From: Umezawaea sp036375055
GTDB lineage: Bacteria; Actinomycetota; Actinomycetes; Mycobacteriales; Pseudonocardiaceae
Assembly (NCBI RefSeq): GCF_036375055.1
Contig: NZ_DASUSQ010000002.1
Coordinates: 1 to 64,000, forward strand
Length of the DNA: 64,000 nucleotides
Direction: 5' to 3'
The translations under genes were made by a program, and so were the position numbers. Positions 33,152-41,552 of the stretch are shown piece after piece; position 1 is the stretch's first letter, and each line of letters begins with the position of its first letter. The notes beneath the pieces are model-generated. The model saw nothing but the letters and a program-made list of their open reading frames with translations. It was not told the DNA's origin and made no database searches.

Positions 33152-34141
33152 TCACGCGGTCGGGACGGTGGCCGCCGTGGTGCGGTTGAGGAGGTCGATC
33201 GCCGCGTACACGTTGCGCAGCGCGGGCGCGGGAATCCTGGTCAGGTCGGCTATCTCGACCACCGCGCCGATGATCGCGTCGATCTCCAGGGTCTTGCCCG
33301 CCTCCAGGTCCTGCAACATCGACGTCTTGTGGTGACCGACGCGGCGCGCGCCGTCGATGCGCTTCTCGATGGACATCTCGGGGCTGCTGCCCGCGGCGCG
33401 GGCGATGGCGACGGTTTCGGCCATCATCGTGGCGACCAGCTCGCGGGTGTCCTGGTGGGCGCAGATCTCGGCCATCGTGGCCCTGGTGAGGGCGCTGAGC
33501 GGGTTGAACGCGACGTTGCCCATGAGCTTGATCCAGATGTCGTCGCGCAGGTTGGGCTCGACGGGGCACTTGAGCCCGCCCGCGACCATGGCCTCGCTGA
33601 GCGCCCGGCAGCGCTCGGACACCCCGCCCGCCGGTTCACCGATGGAGAAGCGGGTGCCCTCCAGGTGGCGGATGACGCCGGGCGCCTCGATCTCGGTGGA
33701 GCAGTAGACGACGCAGCCGATGGCCCGACGCGTGTCGAGCACCGCGCTGACGGCTCCGCCGGGATCGACGGCCTCGATGCGGCGGTTCTCCAGCGGATGC
33801 CCCGCCAGACCGTGGAAGTACCACCACGGGATGCCGTTCTGCGCGGCGACCACCGCGGTGTCCGGCCCCAGCAGCGGCGCGAGCAGCGGCCCCGCCGACG
33901 CGTAGCCGTGCGCCTTCAGACCGAGGAAGACGTAGTCGACCTCGCCGACGACTCCGGGATCGTCGGTGGCGTGCGGGTGTGCGGTGAAGTCCCCGCGAGG
34001 ACTCAGCACCCGCACACCGTGCGCCTTGAGCGCGGCGAGGTGCGGCCCCCTGGCCACCAGGTGGACCTCTGCTCCAGCGCGATGCAGGGCTGCGCCCACA
34101 TAGGCGCCGATCGCTCCTGCCCCGAGAACGGCGACTCTCAT
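33152..34141 (-). CDS. PanE-like reductase, candidate oxalyl-CoA reductase
   Basis: The 329-residue NADPH-dependent reductase is of the ketopantoate reductase family: Rossmann motif GAGAIG (7-12), conserved Lys76 in GLKAHGY, QNGIPWWYF (101-109), and the C-terminal NPLSALTRAT and LQDLEAGKTLEID segments. Family annotation would be 2-dehydropantoate 2-reductase. In Methylobacterium extorquens a PanE homologue (PanE2) reduces oxalyl-CoA to glyoxylate. Position here, divergent from the GntR regulator with shared palindromes and between the fdh and oxc/frc genes, favours the same role over pantothenate synthesis. That assignment is inference from context. Confidence 0.7.
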   Translation of the reverse strand: MRVAVLGAGAIGAYVGAALHRAGAEVHLVARGPHLAALKAHGVRVLSPRGDFTAHPHATDDPGVVGEVDYVFLGLKAHGYASAGPLLAPLLGPDTAVVAAQNGIPWWYFHGLAGHPLENRRIEAVDPGGAVSAVLDTRRAIGCVVYCSTEIEAPGVIRHLEGTRFSIGEPAGGVSERCRALSEAMVAGGLKCPVEPNLRDDIWIKLMGNVAFNPLSALTRATMAEICAHQDTRELVATMMAETVAIARAAGSSPEMSIEKRIDGARRVGHHKTSMLQDLEAGKTLEIDAIIGAVVEIADLTRIPAPALRNVYAAIDLLNRTTAATVPTA

Positions 34142-34168
34142 GTCCTGCCTCGTCTCATCTCCGATTGA

Positions 34169-34333
34169 TTGTATACAGTATACCGATTTGTCGATAACGG
34201 GATAGGCCGAAGAAAGTGCATACGAAACGCGATCGAGTGATTACACAGAGTCCGACATCGACGACAATTGACCTGTTGGGCACCAACGTGACGTACCGCA
34301 CTCTGAACTTTGCATACAACAACCTGTATGCTG
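34169..34333. promoter_or_regulatory. divergent control region panE/gntR with several palindromes
   Basis: Four sites lie in the 224-bp gap: TTGTATACAG within GTATACAGTATAC (34169-34183) near panE, GTGCATACGA (34216-34225), and the pair TTGCATACAA (34310-34319) / CTGTATGCTG (34324-34333) near gntR. The last pair forms the inverted repeat GCATACA-6 bp-TGTATGC. TATGCT (34327-34332) could serve as a -10 for gntR. GTATAC-centred palindromes are typical targets of FCD-type GntR proteins, so autoregulation is likely. Confidence 0.65.
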
Positions 34334-34365
34334 AAACCATTCACCCAACGAGCGAGGAGGTGGCC

Positions 34366-35100
34366 ATGAACCAGCCGACACCGTTCCCCGGCGACGTGAC
34401 CACCGGACGCCGCGGTTCGCGGGCCGCGTTGAGCGGCGCCGCGGCCAAGCGCGTGGAACGACCGGCCCCGCTCCGCCAGGCGGTGTACGAGGCGCTGATC
34501 GACCTGATCGTGAACCGCACCCTCCAGCCGGGCCAGCACCTGGTCGAGGTGGAGCTGGCCGAGTACCTCGGGGTCAGCAGGCAGCCGGTGCGCGAAGCGC
34601 TCCAGCGCCTCCAGACCGAGGGCTGGGTCGACCTGCGGCCCGCGCAGGGCGCGTTCGTGCACATGCCGACCGAGGAGGAGGCGGACCAGCTGCTCAGCGT
34701 CCGCGCCGTCCTCGAAACGCACTCGGCCCGCCTCGCGGCGGAACGCGCCGAGGAGGCCGACGTCGACCACCTCTGGGAACTCCAGGCCAGGGGCCAGGCC
34801 GCCGTCGAGGCCAACGACGTCGACGGCATGGTGGCCGCGAACGCCGCCCTGCACGCCTTCATCACCAAGCTGTCCGGCAACACCGTGCTCGCCGAGATGA
34901 TCGGCATGGTCGACCGCCGCGTGCGGTGGTACTACACGCCGATCGCGGGCAGGCGCGGCGCGGACTCCTGGATCGAGCACGCCGACCTGATCCGGGCCAT
35001 CTCCGCGAAGGACGTCGACCGCGCGGGCACGATCATGACCCAGCACACCGACCGGACCCGGCAGGCCTACCACGACCGGCCTCGGGGCGATCGGGCGTAG
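34366..35100 (+). CDS. GntR-family regulator, FadR/FCD subfamily; likely oxalate-regulon regulator
   Basis: The 244-residue transcription factor has a GntR winged helix (VELAEYLGVSRQPVREALQRL, about 62-82) and an all-helical FCD effector domain (about 105-235). Histidines in AALHAFI, WIEHADLI and TQHTDR are placed like the metal/ligand-binding histidines of FCD proteins. ATG 34366 has GAGGAGGT upstream. Its own promoter and those of panE, fdhA, oxc, the carrier/moeA pair and the 61-residue gene carry similar palindromes. The effector is unknown; oxalate, oxalyl-CoA, formate or glyoxylate are candidates. Confidence 0.88.
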   Translation: MNQPTPFPGDVTTGRRGSRAALSGAAAKRVERPAPLRQAVYEALIDLIVNRTLQPGQHLVEVELAEYLGVSRQPVREALQRLQTEGWVDLRPAQGAFVHMPTEEEADQLLSVRAVLETHSARLAAERAEEADVDHLWELQARGQAAVEANDVDGMVAANAALHAFITKLSGNTVLAEMIGMVDRRVRWYYTPIAGRRGADSWIEHADLIRAISAKDVDRAGTIMTQHTDRTRQAYHDRPRGDRA

Positions 35101-35162
35101 GAGCAGCGTCACCAGCACCCACCTCCACCAGAGGGCGGTGATGGTGACCACCACCGCCCATA

Positions 35163-35186
35163 TTGCATACGAAAGCCTGTATTCTG
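35163..35186 (+). promoter_or_regulatory. operator/promoter copy resembling the gntR one
   Basis: TTGCATACGA (35163-35172) and CTGTATTCTG (35177-35186) repeat the arrangement, spacing (6 bp between 7-mers) and flanks (TGAA..CCAT) of the gntR promoter at 34310-34340. It precedes the 61-residue gene by about 135 bp. Confidence 0.55.
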
Positions 35187-35320
35187 AATCCATCAGGGCA
35201 GGGTCAACGTCGCCCCAGGAGCCCTCACCCGGCGCGCACGGCCCGGACGGGTCATCGTCGACGGGAGAACGCACACCCGAATCCAACCGTCCACTGTGGA
35301 CGAGAAGTGAGGAGAAGGTC

Positions 35321-35506
35321 ATGGGAAACTGGTTCACCGAGGCACTTCGCCGTCCGCGCGGGTTCTCCGCCGACGGCCGCACCCTCGGCCTGGGGCTGGC
35401 CACCGCCATGGAGGAGCAGCGCCGCAAGGACGAGTCCGTCACCGACGTCGAGGACTACCTGCGCCGGACCGCCGCGAAGGACCAGGGCAGCTCGGCGATG
35501 CACTGA
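35321..35506 (+). CDS. small hypothetical protein (61 aa)
   Basis: A 61-residue soluble, charged protein (MGNWFTEALRRP at the N-terminus, then RTLGLGLATAMEEQRRKDESV), predicted helical. GTGAGGAGAAGG gives a good ribosome site before the ATG. Codon usage is that of neighbours. No family recognised. The promoter carries the regulon palindrome, so it may be a small accessory factor of the oxalate system, or the surviving start of a transcription unit disrupted by the following repeats. Confidence 0.6.
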   Translation: MGNWFTEALRRPRGFSADGRTLGLGLATAMEEQRRKDESVTDVEDYLRRTAAKDQGSSAMH

Positions 35507-35509
35507 AGC

Positions 35510-36300
35510 CGGTTCCCCGCGGCGGCACCGCCTCGCTGAGGACCGGATTCAGGACAACGGACGCAGAACACCGGGGTCCAGGACGCCGAGATCCGGAACA
35601 ACGAGGTCCACGACGAGCCGCGTACCGGAAAGCGGCACCGCCCCCGCACCGGGTGAGGCGCGGAGGCTGAACCGCACGTCCGATCCGCGCCGAGTGCGAC
35701 GCGCGAGCGGACCCGAACGACCGGCGGCGAACCGGCCGGGGGACACGACTACCGGAGCACACGACCGGACGCGAGCCAGCCGGGTGGAGCAGGTGCGGCG
35801 GACCACACGCACGGCCGGTGGAGCGCGACAGCCGGAACGCGAGTCCTGCCGCGAACCGACCGGATGGAGCGAGCGTGGCGTCCGACCCCACGACGTCCGG
35901 CCGCGAACCAGCCAGACGGAGCACGACAACCGAACCGCCGTCCGCCCACGAACCGATGGAACGTGACGGCCAGACCACGAACCGGCCGGAGCGCGAACCG
36001 GCCAGACCACGAACGGCCGGAGCGCGAACCGGCCGGAGCGCAACGACCTGACTGAGCGCCCGACACCGCTTCCGCACCGCGAGCGGCACGAACGACCCAC
36101 CACACCGGCCAAGCCGGGAAGCCCGCACCGGCCAAAGCGGGACGCCCACACCGGCCGGGGCGGGACGCAGGAGCAGGACCCCACGTCCGACACCCCACGC
36201 CGGACGAACCGCACGCCCAGCAGCGAACCCCGCTGGGACGTGCCAGCGGAACAGCACGTCCGAAGGCGGGCCGGCCGGGTGGTGGGGCGGGGGGCACCAC
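35510..36300. repeat. irregular GC-rich repeats, no supported gene (R2)
   Basis: About 790 bp after the 61-residue gene. Short units such as GAACCGGCCGGAGCGC and ACCACGAACCGGCC recur several times around 35960-36045, and CACACCGGCC / CGGGACGC units around 36105-36165. Both strands stay open over long distances because of composition; the translated products are low-complexity Arg/Pro/Ser chains. No start, domain or RNA gene is supported. Terminators for flanking genes may lie here. Confidence 0.6.
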
Positions 36301-36311
36301 CCGGCCGCCCG

Positions 36312-37295
36312 TCACCCCACCTCGGCCTCCGCCTCCCGCGTCACCGCCGCCGCCCGGCGTCGGGTCCCGACGAGGCTCGCGATCGTGGTGATCAGCAGGG
36401 TCACCACGATCACGCCGAGGGACAGCGCGATCGGCACCTCGGGCGCCCACGGCACCCCGTGGTGGTGCAGCGCCTCGAAGATCAGCTTGAAGCCGATGAA
36501 CGCGAGCACGAACGCCAGCCCCTTGCTCAGGTAGACGAGCCGGTCCAGCAGTCCTCCCACGAGGAAGAACAGCTGGCGCAGCCCCATGAGGGCGAACGCG
36601 TTGGCCGTGAACACCAGGTACGGCTCCCTCGTGAGCCCGAAGATCGCCGGGATCGAGTCGACGGCGAACAGCAGGTCCGTGGTGCCGACCGCGACCATCA
36701 CGATCAGCATCGGCGTGACGACCCGCCGTCCGTTCACGCGGGCGGTGATCGCCGCGCCGTGGTAGCCGTCCGAGGTCGGCACCACCCGGCGAACCGCCCG
36801 CAGGGCCGCGTTCTCGGCGAACTCCTCCTCGGCCTCCTCCTGCCGCAGCAGCTTCCACGCCGTGAACACCAGGAACGCGCCGAAGACGTAGAAGAGCCAG
36901 TCGAACCGGGAGATCGCGCTCGCTCCCGCCACGATGAACACCGCCCGCAGCGCGAGCGCCAGCACGATGCCGACGAGCAGCACCTTCTGCCGGTACTCGC
37001 GCGGCACGGCGAACCTGGACATGATCAGCACGAACACGAACAGGTTGTCGACGCTGAGCGAGTACTCCGTGATCCACCCCGCGAAGAACTCGCCGCCGTA
37101 CCGGCCGCCCGCGAACAGCGTGACCCCGAGGCCGAACACGACGGCCAGGGACACGTAGCCGAGCACCCACAGCACGGATTCGCGGAACGAGGGGTCGCGC
37201 GGGTTCCGCGCCACGAGCCAGAAGTCGAACCCGATCACGGCGGCGAACCCGCCGATGGTCGCCAGCCACACCCAGGTGTGCAGGTCCATGCTCAC
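36312..37295 (-). CDS. TerC/Alx-family membrane protein
   Basis: The 327-residue protein has about nine membrane helices and the TerC hallmarks: acidic intramembrane motifs SLSVDNLFVFVLI and LFAVDSIPAIFG, with a cytoplasmic charged loop (RQEEAEEEFAEN). TerC/Alx proteins have been linked to Mn2+ export or metal loading of exported proteins and to tellurite resistance. The GTG at 37295 overlaps the upstream stop (GTGA); ATG 37289 is an alternative. It is the last gene of the run starting at oxc, so it may be co-expressed with oxalate genes. Confidence 0.88.
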   Translation of the reverse strand: MSMDLHTWVWLATIGGFAAVIGFDFWLVARNPRDPSFRESVLWVLGYVSLAVVFGLGVTLFAGGRYGGEFFAGWITEYSLSVDNLFVFVLIMSRFAVPREYRQKVLLVGIVLALALRAVFIVAGASAISRFDWLFYVFGAFLVFTAWKLLRQEEAEEEFAENAALRAVRRVVPTSDGYHGAAITARVNGRRVVTPMLIVMVAVGTTDLLFAVDSIPAIFGLTREPYLVFTANAFALMGLRQLFFLVGGLLDRLVYLSKGLAFVLAFIGFKLIFEALHHHGVPWAPEVPIALSLGVIVVTLLITTIASLVGTRRRAAAVTREAEAEVG

Positions 37296-37819
37296 GCCCT
37301 CCCAGCGCGGGACCGCCTGCGCTCACGGGCTTCCGCGAGCGACGCGGCGTGCTCGACGTACCGCTGGAACAACCGGTCCGCGGCCGGGTTGCCCGCCCGC
37401 ACGCGGCGCAGCCAGCCGGGCGCGATCCGCTCGTGCAGCCAGAGGAAGCCGATGGCCCAGCCGACGCTCACCATCGCCTGGTACGCCAGGAACCCCGGCA
37501 GGTCCGGCGGCCACGCGGGGGCACCGCCGAGGACGAGCCCGGACAGCACCTCGTGCGCCAGCCGCGCGAGCGGGAAGCCCGCGAACCAGAACAGCGCGGC
37601 GGGCGCGAAGACCCCGATCCTGATCCTGCCCGACCCGACCAGCAGGCCGTAGACCCCGCCGAGCAGGGCGAGCGGCACGCCGAGGGTCAGCGCGGTCACC
37701 ATCGCCCAGCCCGGTGGCTGCCCCACCACCAGCGCCAGACCGCCCGCCACGAAGCCCGCCGTCATGCCGACGACCGCACCGGGCACGGCCAACTCACCGA
37801 GTCGCCTCACAGCGGTCAC
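37292..37819 (-). CDS. hypothetical four-helix membrane protein
   Basis: The 175-residue protein has about four hydrophobic segments between residues 10 and 130 and a basic Arg-rich cytoplasmic C-terminus (about 135-175). No family recognised. It is sandwiched between the Nramp-like gene (1 bp gap) and terC (4 bp overlap), so it probably belongs to the same transport unit, perhaps as an accessory subunit. Confidence 0.7.
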   Translation of the reverse strand: MTAVRRLGELAVPGAVVGMTAGFVAGGLALVVGQPPGWAMVTALTLGVPLALLGGVYGLLVGSGRIRIGVFAPAALFWFAGFPLARLAHEVLSGLVLGGAPAWPPDLPGFLAYQAMVSVGWAIGFLWLHERIAPGWLRRVRAGNPAADRLFQRYVEHAASLAEARERRRSRAGRA

Positions 37820-37820
37820 C

Positions 37821-39341
37821 TCACCCCACCACGACGCCGAACTTGACCAGGCTGAAGATGAGCATCCCCAGGTAGAACACCGCGCCGAACCCGATGATCA
37901 GGTTCGTGACGAGCCCAGGGCGGATGGGTTTCGGCAGCATCCTGTTGTTCACCAGCAGCAGCACGACGCAGTACGCGCCCATGGCGAACGTCGACAGGAA
38001 CGCGAGCACGTCGAGGATCGCGCCGGGTCCGTCGGCCGGGCCCCACAGCAGGATCGCGATGCCGAACAGGATGACGCCCCACAGGAACCCGGCGTAGAGC
38101 TTGGAGACGCCGAACCTCTTGGCTCCGGGCACGAAGTGGTAGGCCATGTCCGACTGGCCGCGGGAGAACGAGTCGAACAGGCCGAGCGTGGCGTTGAGGC
38201 CGATCAGCGCGATGAACCCGAGGAACACGCCGCCGAGCACCGACCCGCCCGCCGAGGCGAACGCGTCGGACATGGCGTTGAGCGCCGCCTCGCGCTCACC
38301 GGACTCGATGAGCCCCTTCACGTCCGGGCTCTGCCGCGACGCGGCCTGCGCCAGCACGGTGAAGGAGATCGTGACGAGCATCGTGATGCCCCAGAACAGC
38401 AGCAGCGCGTCGAACGTGACCCAGCGCCGCCAGCCCTTCCACTTCTCCATCTCGTCCGCGTCGGAGGTGTCGAACATGAAGCCGCGGGACGGCATCTCCT
38501 CCTCTTCGCCCGCGTGCCGCAGGCCGCGCACCTTCGGGATGTGCGCGCCCATGCCGGCACCGCTGTCGCGCAGGTGCAGCGTGTACCACATCTGCTGCAT
38601 GCCGGACGGGCCCGCGAACGCGATCGAGCCGACGATGATCGGGAACCACGCGGGCGACATCGCCTGCTCGGGGAAGTAGCCGAAGTGGAACATGCCGGTG
38701 ATGGTGGAGACGACGTCGGACCACTGGCCGACCATCGCCGCCACGACCGAGGTGCTCACGACGAGCAGCCCGATCAGCATGGCCAGCACGTTCTCCAGCA
38801 GCGGGTAGATGACCCTGGCCATGCTGAAGAGGATCCCGACGAGCACCAGGCCCACGCAGGCGGAGACCACCCAGGGGATACCGGTGATCCTCTCCAGCGC
38901 GGCGGCGCCTGCCGAGAGGTGGCCGGGCCAGATGTAGACGAGGATCGCGACCACGAAGAAGAACCACATGATCGGCTTGAACACGCGTGCGGCGCCGAAG
39001 AAGATGCTCTCCCCGGTGGCCATGGCGTAGCGGGCCATCTCCAGCATCACGACCGCCTGGAGCGTGACGCCGATGAGGAACAGCCACCGGATCTCGGGCC
39101 CGAACAGCAGCACGAGTCGGGGCCACATGTACGACTCCCCCATGCCGACACCGAGCGCGACGAGGAAGACGGTCGGGCCTAGCAGGTGGATGGAGGGTGG
39201 TGCGTCGGGCAGCTTGCGGATGGGCATCGGTTCCAGTCGCCCCGCTGGCCACACCCGCTCGACCGAGGGCGGAGGGGTGGCTCCGCTCTCGGACGAGCTG
39301 GTGGCCGGGGCTTTCGACGAGTCCACGGTTGGGCCTCCCAC
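37821..39341 (-). CDS. Nramp-related APC-superfamily transporter without the DPGN motif
   Basis: The 506-residue protein has a 50-residue disordered N-terminus and about eleven helices. The overall sequence resembles the Nramp divalent-metal family. TM1, however, reads ALGVGMGESYMWPRL where true Nramp proteins have the metal-binding DPGN, so Mn/Fe transport by the usual site is unlikely. A long charged loop follows about residue 265. It is directly downstream of the ADP-forming acyl-CoA synthetase in the oxc operon. A role in moving oxalate or metal-oxalate is a hypothesis from context. Confidence 0.75.
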   Translation of the reverse strand: MGGPTVDSSKAPATSSSESGATPPPSVERVWPAGRLEPMPIRKLPDAPPSIHLLGPTVFLVALGVGMGESYMWPRLVLLFGPEIRWLFLIGVTLQAVVMLEMARYAMATGESIFFGAARVFKPIMWFFFVVAILVYIWPGHLSAGAAALERITGIPWVVSACVGLVLVGILFSMARVIYPLLENVLAMLIGLLVVSTSVVAAMVGQWSDVVSTITGMFHFGYFPEQAMSPAWFPIIVGSIAFAGPSGMQQMWYTLHLRDSGAGMGAHIPKVRGLRHAGEEEEMPSRGFMFDTSDADEMEKWKGWRRWVTFDALLLFWGITMLVTISFTVLAQAASRQSPDVKGLIESGEREAALNAMSDAFASAGGSVLGGVFLGFIALIGLNATLGLFDSFSRGQSDMAYHFVPGAKRFGVSKLYAGFLWGVILFGIAILLWGPADGPGAILDVLAFLSTFAMGAYCVVLLLVNNRMLPKPIRPGLVTNLIIGFGAVFYLGMLIFSLVKFGVVVG

Positions 39342-39386
39342 GGGAGTTGGGTTCTCGACTGACCTCCTGGGCAGCGGTGGTCGGCG

Positions 39387-41531
39387 CTAGAGCAGCCGGG
39401 CGGACCGCGCCCAGCGGTACTTCGCGCCGAGGACCGCGACCGGCTTCTCGGTGGTGTACGGGTACGCGACGACGCCGTGGGAGTACAGGTGGTCGCTGGC
39501 CTCCTCGACCTCGACGTCCCCGGACAGCGAGGCCACGACGGGCTTGTCGATGCCGTTGCTCCGGTACTCCTCCACCACTTCCACCACGAGCTTCGCGAAC
39601 ACCATCGGCGGTGTGACGATCGTGTGCCAGTACCCCAGCACCAGGGCGTGGACGCGCTCGTCCGCCAACCCGAGCGCGATCGTGTTGCGGTAGGTCGACG
39701 GCGGCTCGCCGCCGGTGATGTCGACCGGGTTGCCCGCCGCGCCGAACGGCGGGATGAACTTCCGGAACGCCGCGTCCAGGTCGTCCGGGATCCCCATGAG
39801 CGTCAGGCCGTTGTCGACGCAGGCGTCCGACAGCAGCACGCCGGAGCCGCCCGCGCCGGTGATGATGACGACGTTCTCGCCCTTGGGGGTGGGCAGCAGC
39901 GGGATGCCGCGCGCGTACTCCAGCATGTCGTTGAGGCCCGGCGCCCGGATGACGCCGCTCTGCCGCAGGACGTCGTCGTACACGCGGTCGTTGCCCGCCA
40001 ACGCCCCGGTGTGCGAGCTGGCGGCCCTGGCGCCCTGCGCGGTGCGCCCGGCCTTCAGCACCACGACGGGCTTCTTCTCCGACACGCGCTTGGCGGTCTC
40101 GGCGAAGGAGCGGCCGTCCTTGAGGTCCTCCAGGTGCATCGCGATGAGCTGGGTGTTGGGGTCGGACTCGAAGAACGTCAGCAGGTCGTCCTCGTCGATG
40201 TCCGCCTTGTTGCCCACGCCCACGATCGACGACACCCCCATGCCCGCGGACCGGCTGAAGCCGAGGATGGCCATGCCGATGCCGCCGCTCTGGGACGTGA
40301 GCGCCACACCGCCCTTGACGTCGTAGGGCGTGCAGAACGTCGCCGACAGGTTCTCGGGCGTGTAGTAGTAGCCGTAGATGTTCGGGCCCAGGATGCGGGT
40401 GCCGTGCTTGCGGGCGATGGCCACGACCTCGTCCTGGAGCTCGTGGTTGCCGGTCTCGCCGAAGCCGGACGGGATGAGGATCGCTCCCGCCACCCCCTTG
40501 GCACCGACCTCCTCCAGGGCCTGCGGCACGAACTTGGCCGGGATGGCGAACACCGCGACGTCGATGTCGCCGGGCACGTCGGCGATGCTCTTGAACGCCT
40601 TGCGGTCCAGGATCTCGGTCGCCTTGGGGTTGATCGGGTAGATCTCCCCCTGGTAGCCGCCGTTCACCAGGTTCTTCATCACCGAGTTGCCGATCTTGCC
40701 CTCTTCCGCCGACGCGCCGATGACGGCGACGGCGGACGGCCGCATGATGCGGTTCATCGAGGTCAGGATCTCGTCCTGGGTGAAGCGGTGCGGCACCTCC
40801 GCCGCGGTCGCGTCGACCAGGATGCGCACGTCGACCGCGGTCGCGCCGGTCGGCGTGGCGAGGACGGGGTTCAGGTCGACCTCGGCGAGCTGCGGGAAGT
40901 CCGTGACGAGGTCGGACACCCTGCTGATCAGGTCGGCGAGGGCTTCCCGGTCCACGCCGGGGTTCCCGCGCACGCCGCGCAGGACCTCCGCGGCGCCGAT
41001 GCCGTCGACCATCGAGGCGGCCGTCGCGACGTCGGTCGGCGCGAGCCGGAACGTCACGTCCTTGAGCACCTCGACCAGGATGCCGCCGAGGCCGAACGCG
41101 ACGATCTTGCCGAACGTCTCGTCGGTGACCGCGCCGACGATGACCTCCTGGCCCTCGGTCAGCATCTGCTGCACCTGCACGCCGACGATCTTCGCGTTCG
41201 GCTGGTGGGACCGGGCGCTGTCGACGATCGTGCGGAAGCCCTCGGCGACCTGCTTCGCCGTCTTCAGGCCGACCAGCACGCCGCCCGCCTCGGTCTTGTG
41301 CAGGATGTCCGGTGAGACGATCTTGAGGACGACGGGGAAGCCGATCTCCTCGGCCATCGCGACGGCCATCTCCGAGGAGACCGCGAGCCCCTCCTCGGGC
41401 GTGGTGATCCCGTAGGCGTCGCAGACCCTCTTGCCCTCGGGCGCGGTCAGCGAGTCGCGGCCGTCCGCGCTCACCGCCCTGAGCACGTCCTCGACCGCCG
41501 CGCGGTCGTAACCCGTTGCTGTGTCAGGCAT
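39387..41531 (-). CDS. ADP-forming acyl-CoA synthetase (acetate-CoA ligase family, fused)
   Basis: The 714-residue single-chain ACD-type enzyme interconverts acyl-CoA + ADP + Pi and acid + ATP + CoA. Order: N-terminal ATP-grasp domain (about 20-240, FPVVLKIVSPDILHKTEAGGV, DLNPVLA), then the CoA-binding Rossmann domain (from about 262, VAVIGASAEEGKIG) and ligase domain with SSHTGALAG, whose histidine is the expected phospho-His carrier. It lies 21 bp after frc and in the oxc operon, so formyl-CoA, oxalyl-CoA or acetyl-CoA are plausible substrates. Which one cannot be read from sequence. Confidence 0.85.
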   Translation of the reverse strand: MPDTATGYDRAAVEDVLRAVSADGRDSLTAPEGKRVCDAYGITTPEEGLAVSSEMAVAMAEEIGFPVVLKIVSPDILHKTEAGGVLVGLKTAKQVAEGFRTIVDSARSHQPNAKIVGVQVQQMLTEGQEVIVGAVTDETFGKIVAFGLGGILVEVLKDVTFRLAPTDVATAASMVDGIGAAEVLRGVRGNPGVDREALADLISRVSDLVTDFPQLAEVDLNPVLATPTGATAVDVRILVDATAAEVPHRFTQDEILTSMNRIMRPSAVAVIGASAEEGKIGNSVMKNLVNGGYQGEIYPINPKATEILDRKAFKSIADVPGDIDVAVFAIPAKFVPQALEEVGAKGVAGAILIPSGFGETGNHELQDEVVAIARKHGTRILGPNIYGYYYTPENLSATFCTPYDVKGGVALTSQSGGIGMAILGFSRSAGMGVSSIVGVGNKADIDEDDLLTFFESDPNTQLIAMHLEDLKDGRSFAETAKRVSEKKPVVVLKAGRTAQGARAASSHTGALAGNDRVYDDVLRQSGVIRAPGLNDMLEYARGIPLLPTPKGENVVIITGAGGSGVLLSDACVDNGLTLMGIPDDLDAAFRKFIPPFGAAGNPVDITGGEPPSTYRNTIALGLADERVHALVLGYWHTIVTPPMVFAKLVVEVVEEYRSNGIDKPVVASLSGDVEVEEASDHLYSHGVVAYPYTTEKPVAVLGAKYRWARSARLL

Positions 41532-41552
41532 GTCCGGCTGTCTCCTCGGGTA

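Noticed and set aside
32304..33335. Open frames across repeat tract R1, Pro/Thr-rich
   Set aside because: No ribosome site or family similarity, open in several frames on both strands, and the product follows the tandem DNA repeat.
33152..34141. Straight annotation as panE of pantothenate synthesis
   Set aside because: Family membership is right, but neighbours and palindromes point to oxalate metabolism; I kept the family name and flagged the alternative.
35439..37326. Long minus-strand frames across R2 and terC
   Set aside because: They come from skewed composition; the TerC frame is the supported one and R2 translations are low-complexity.
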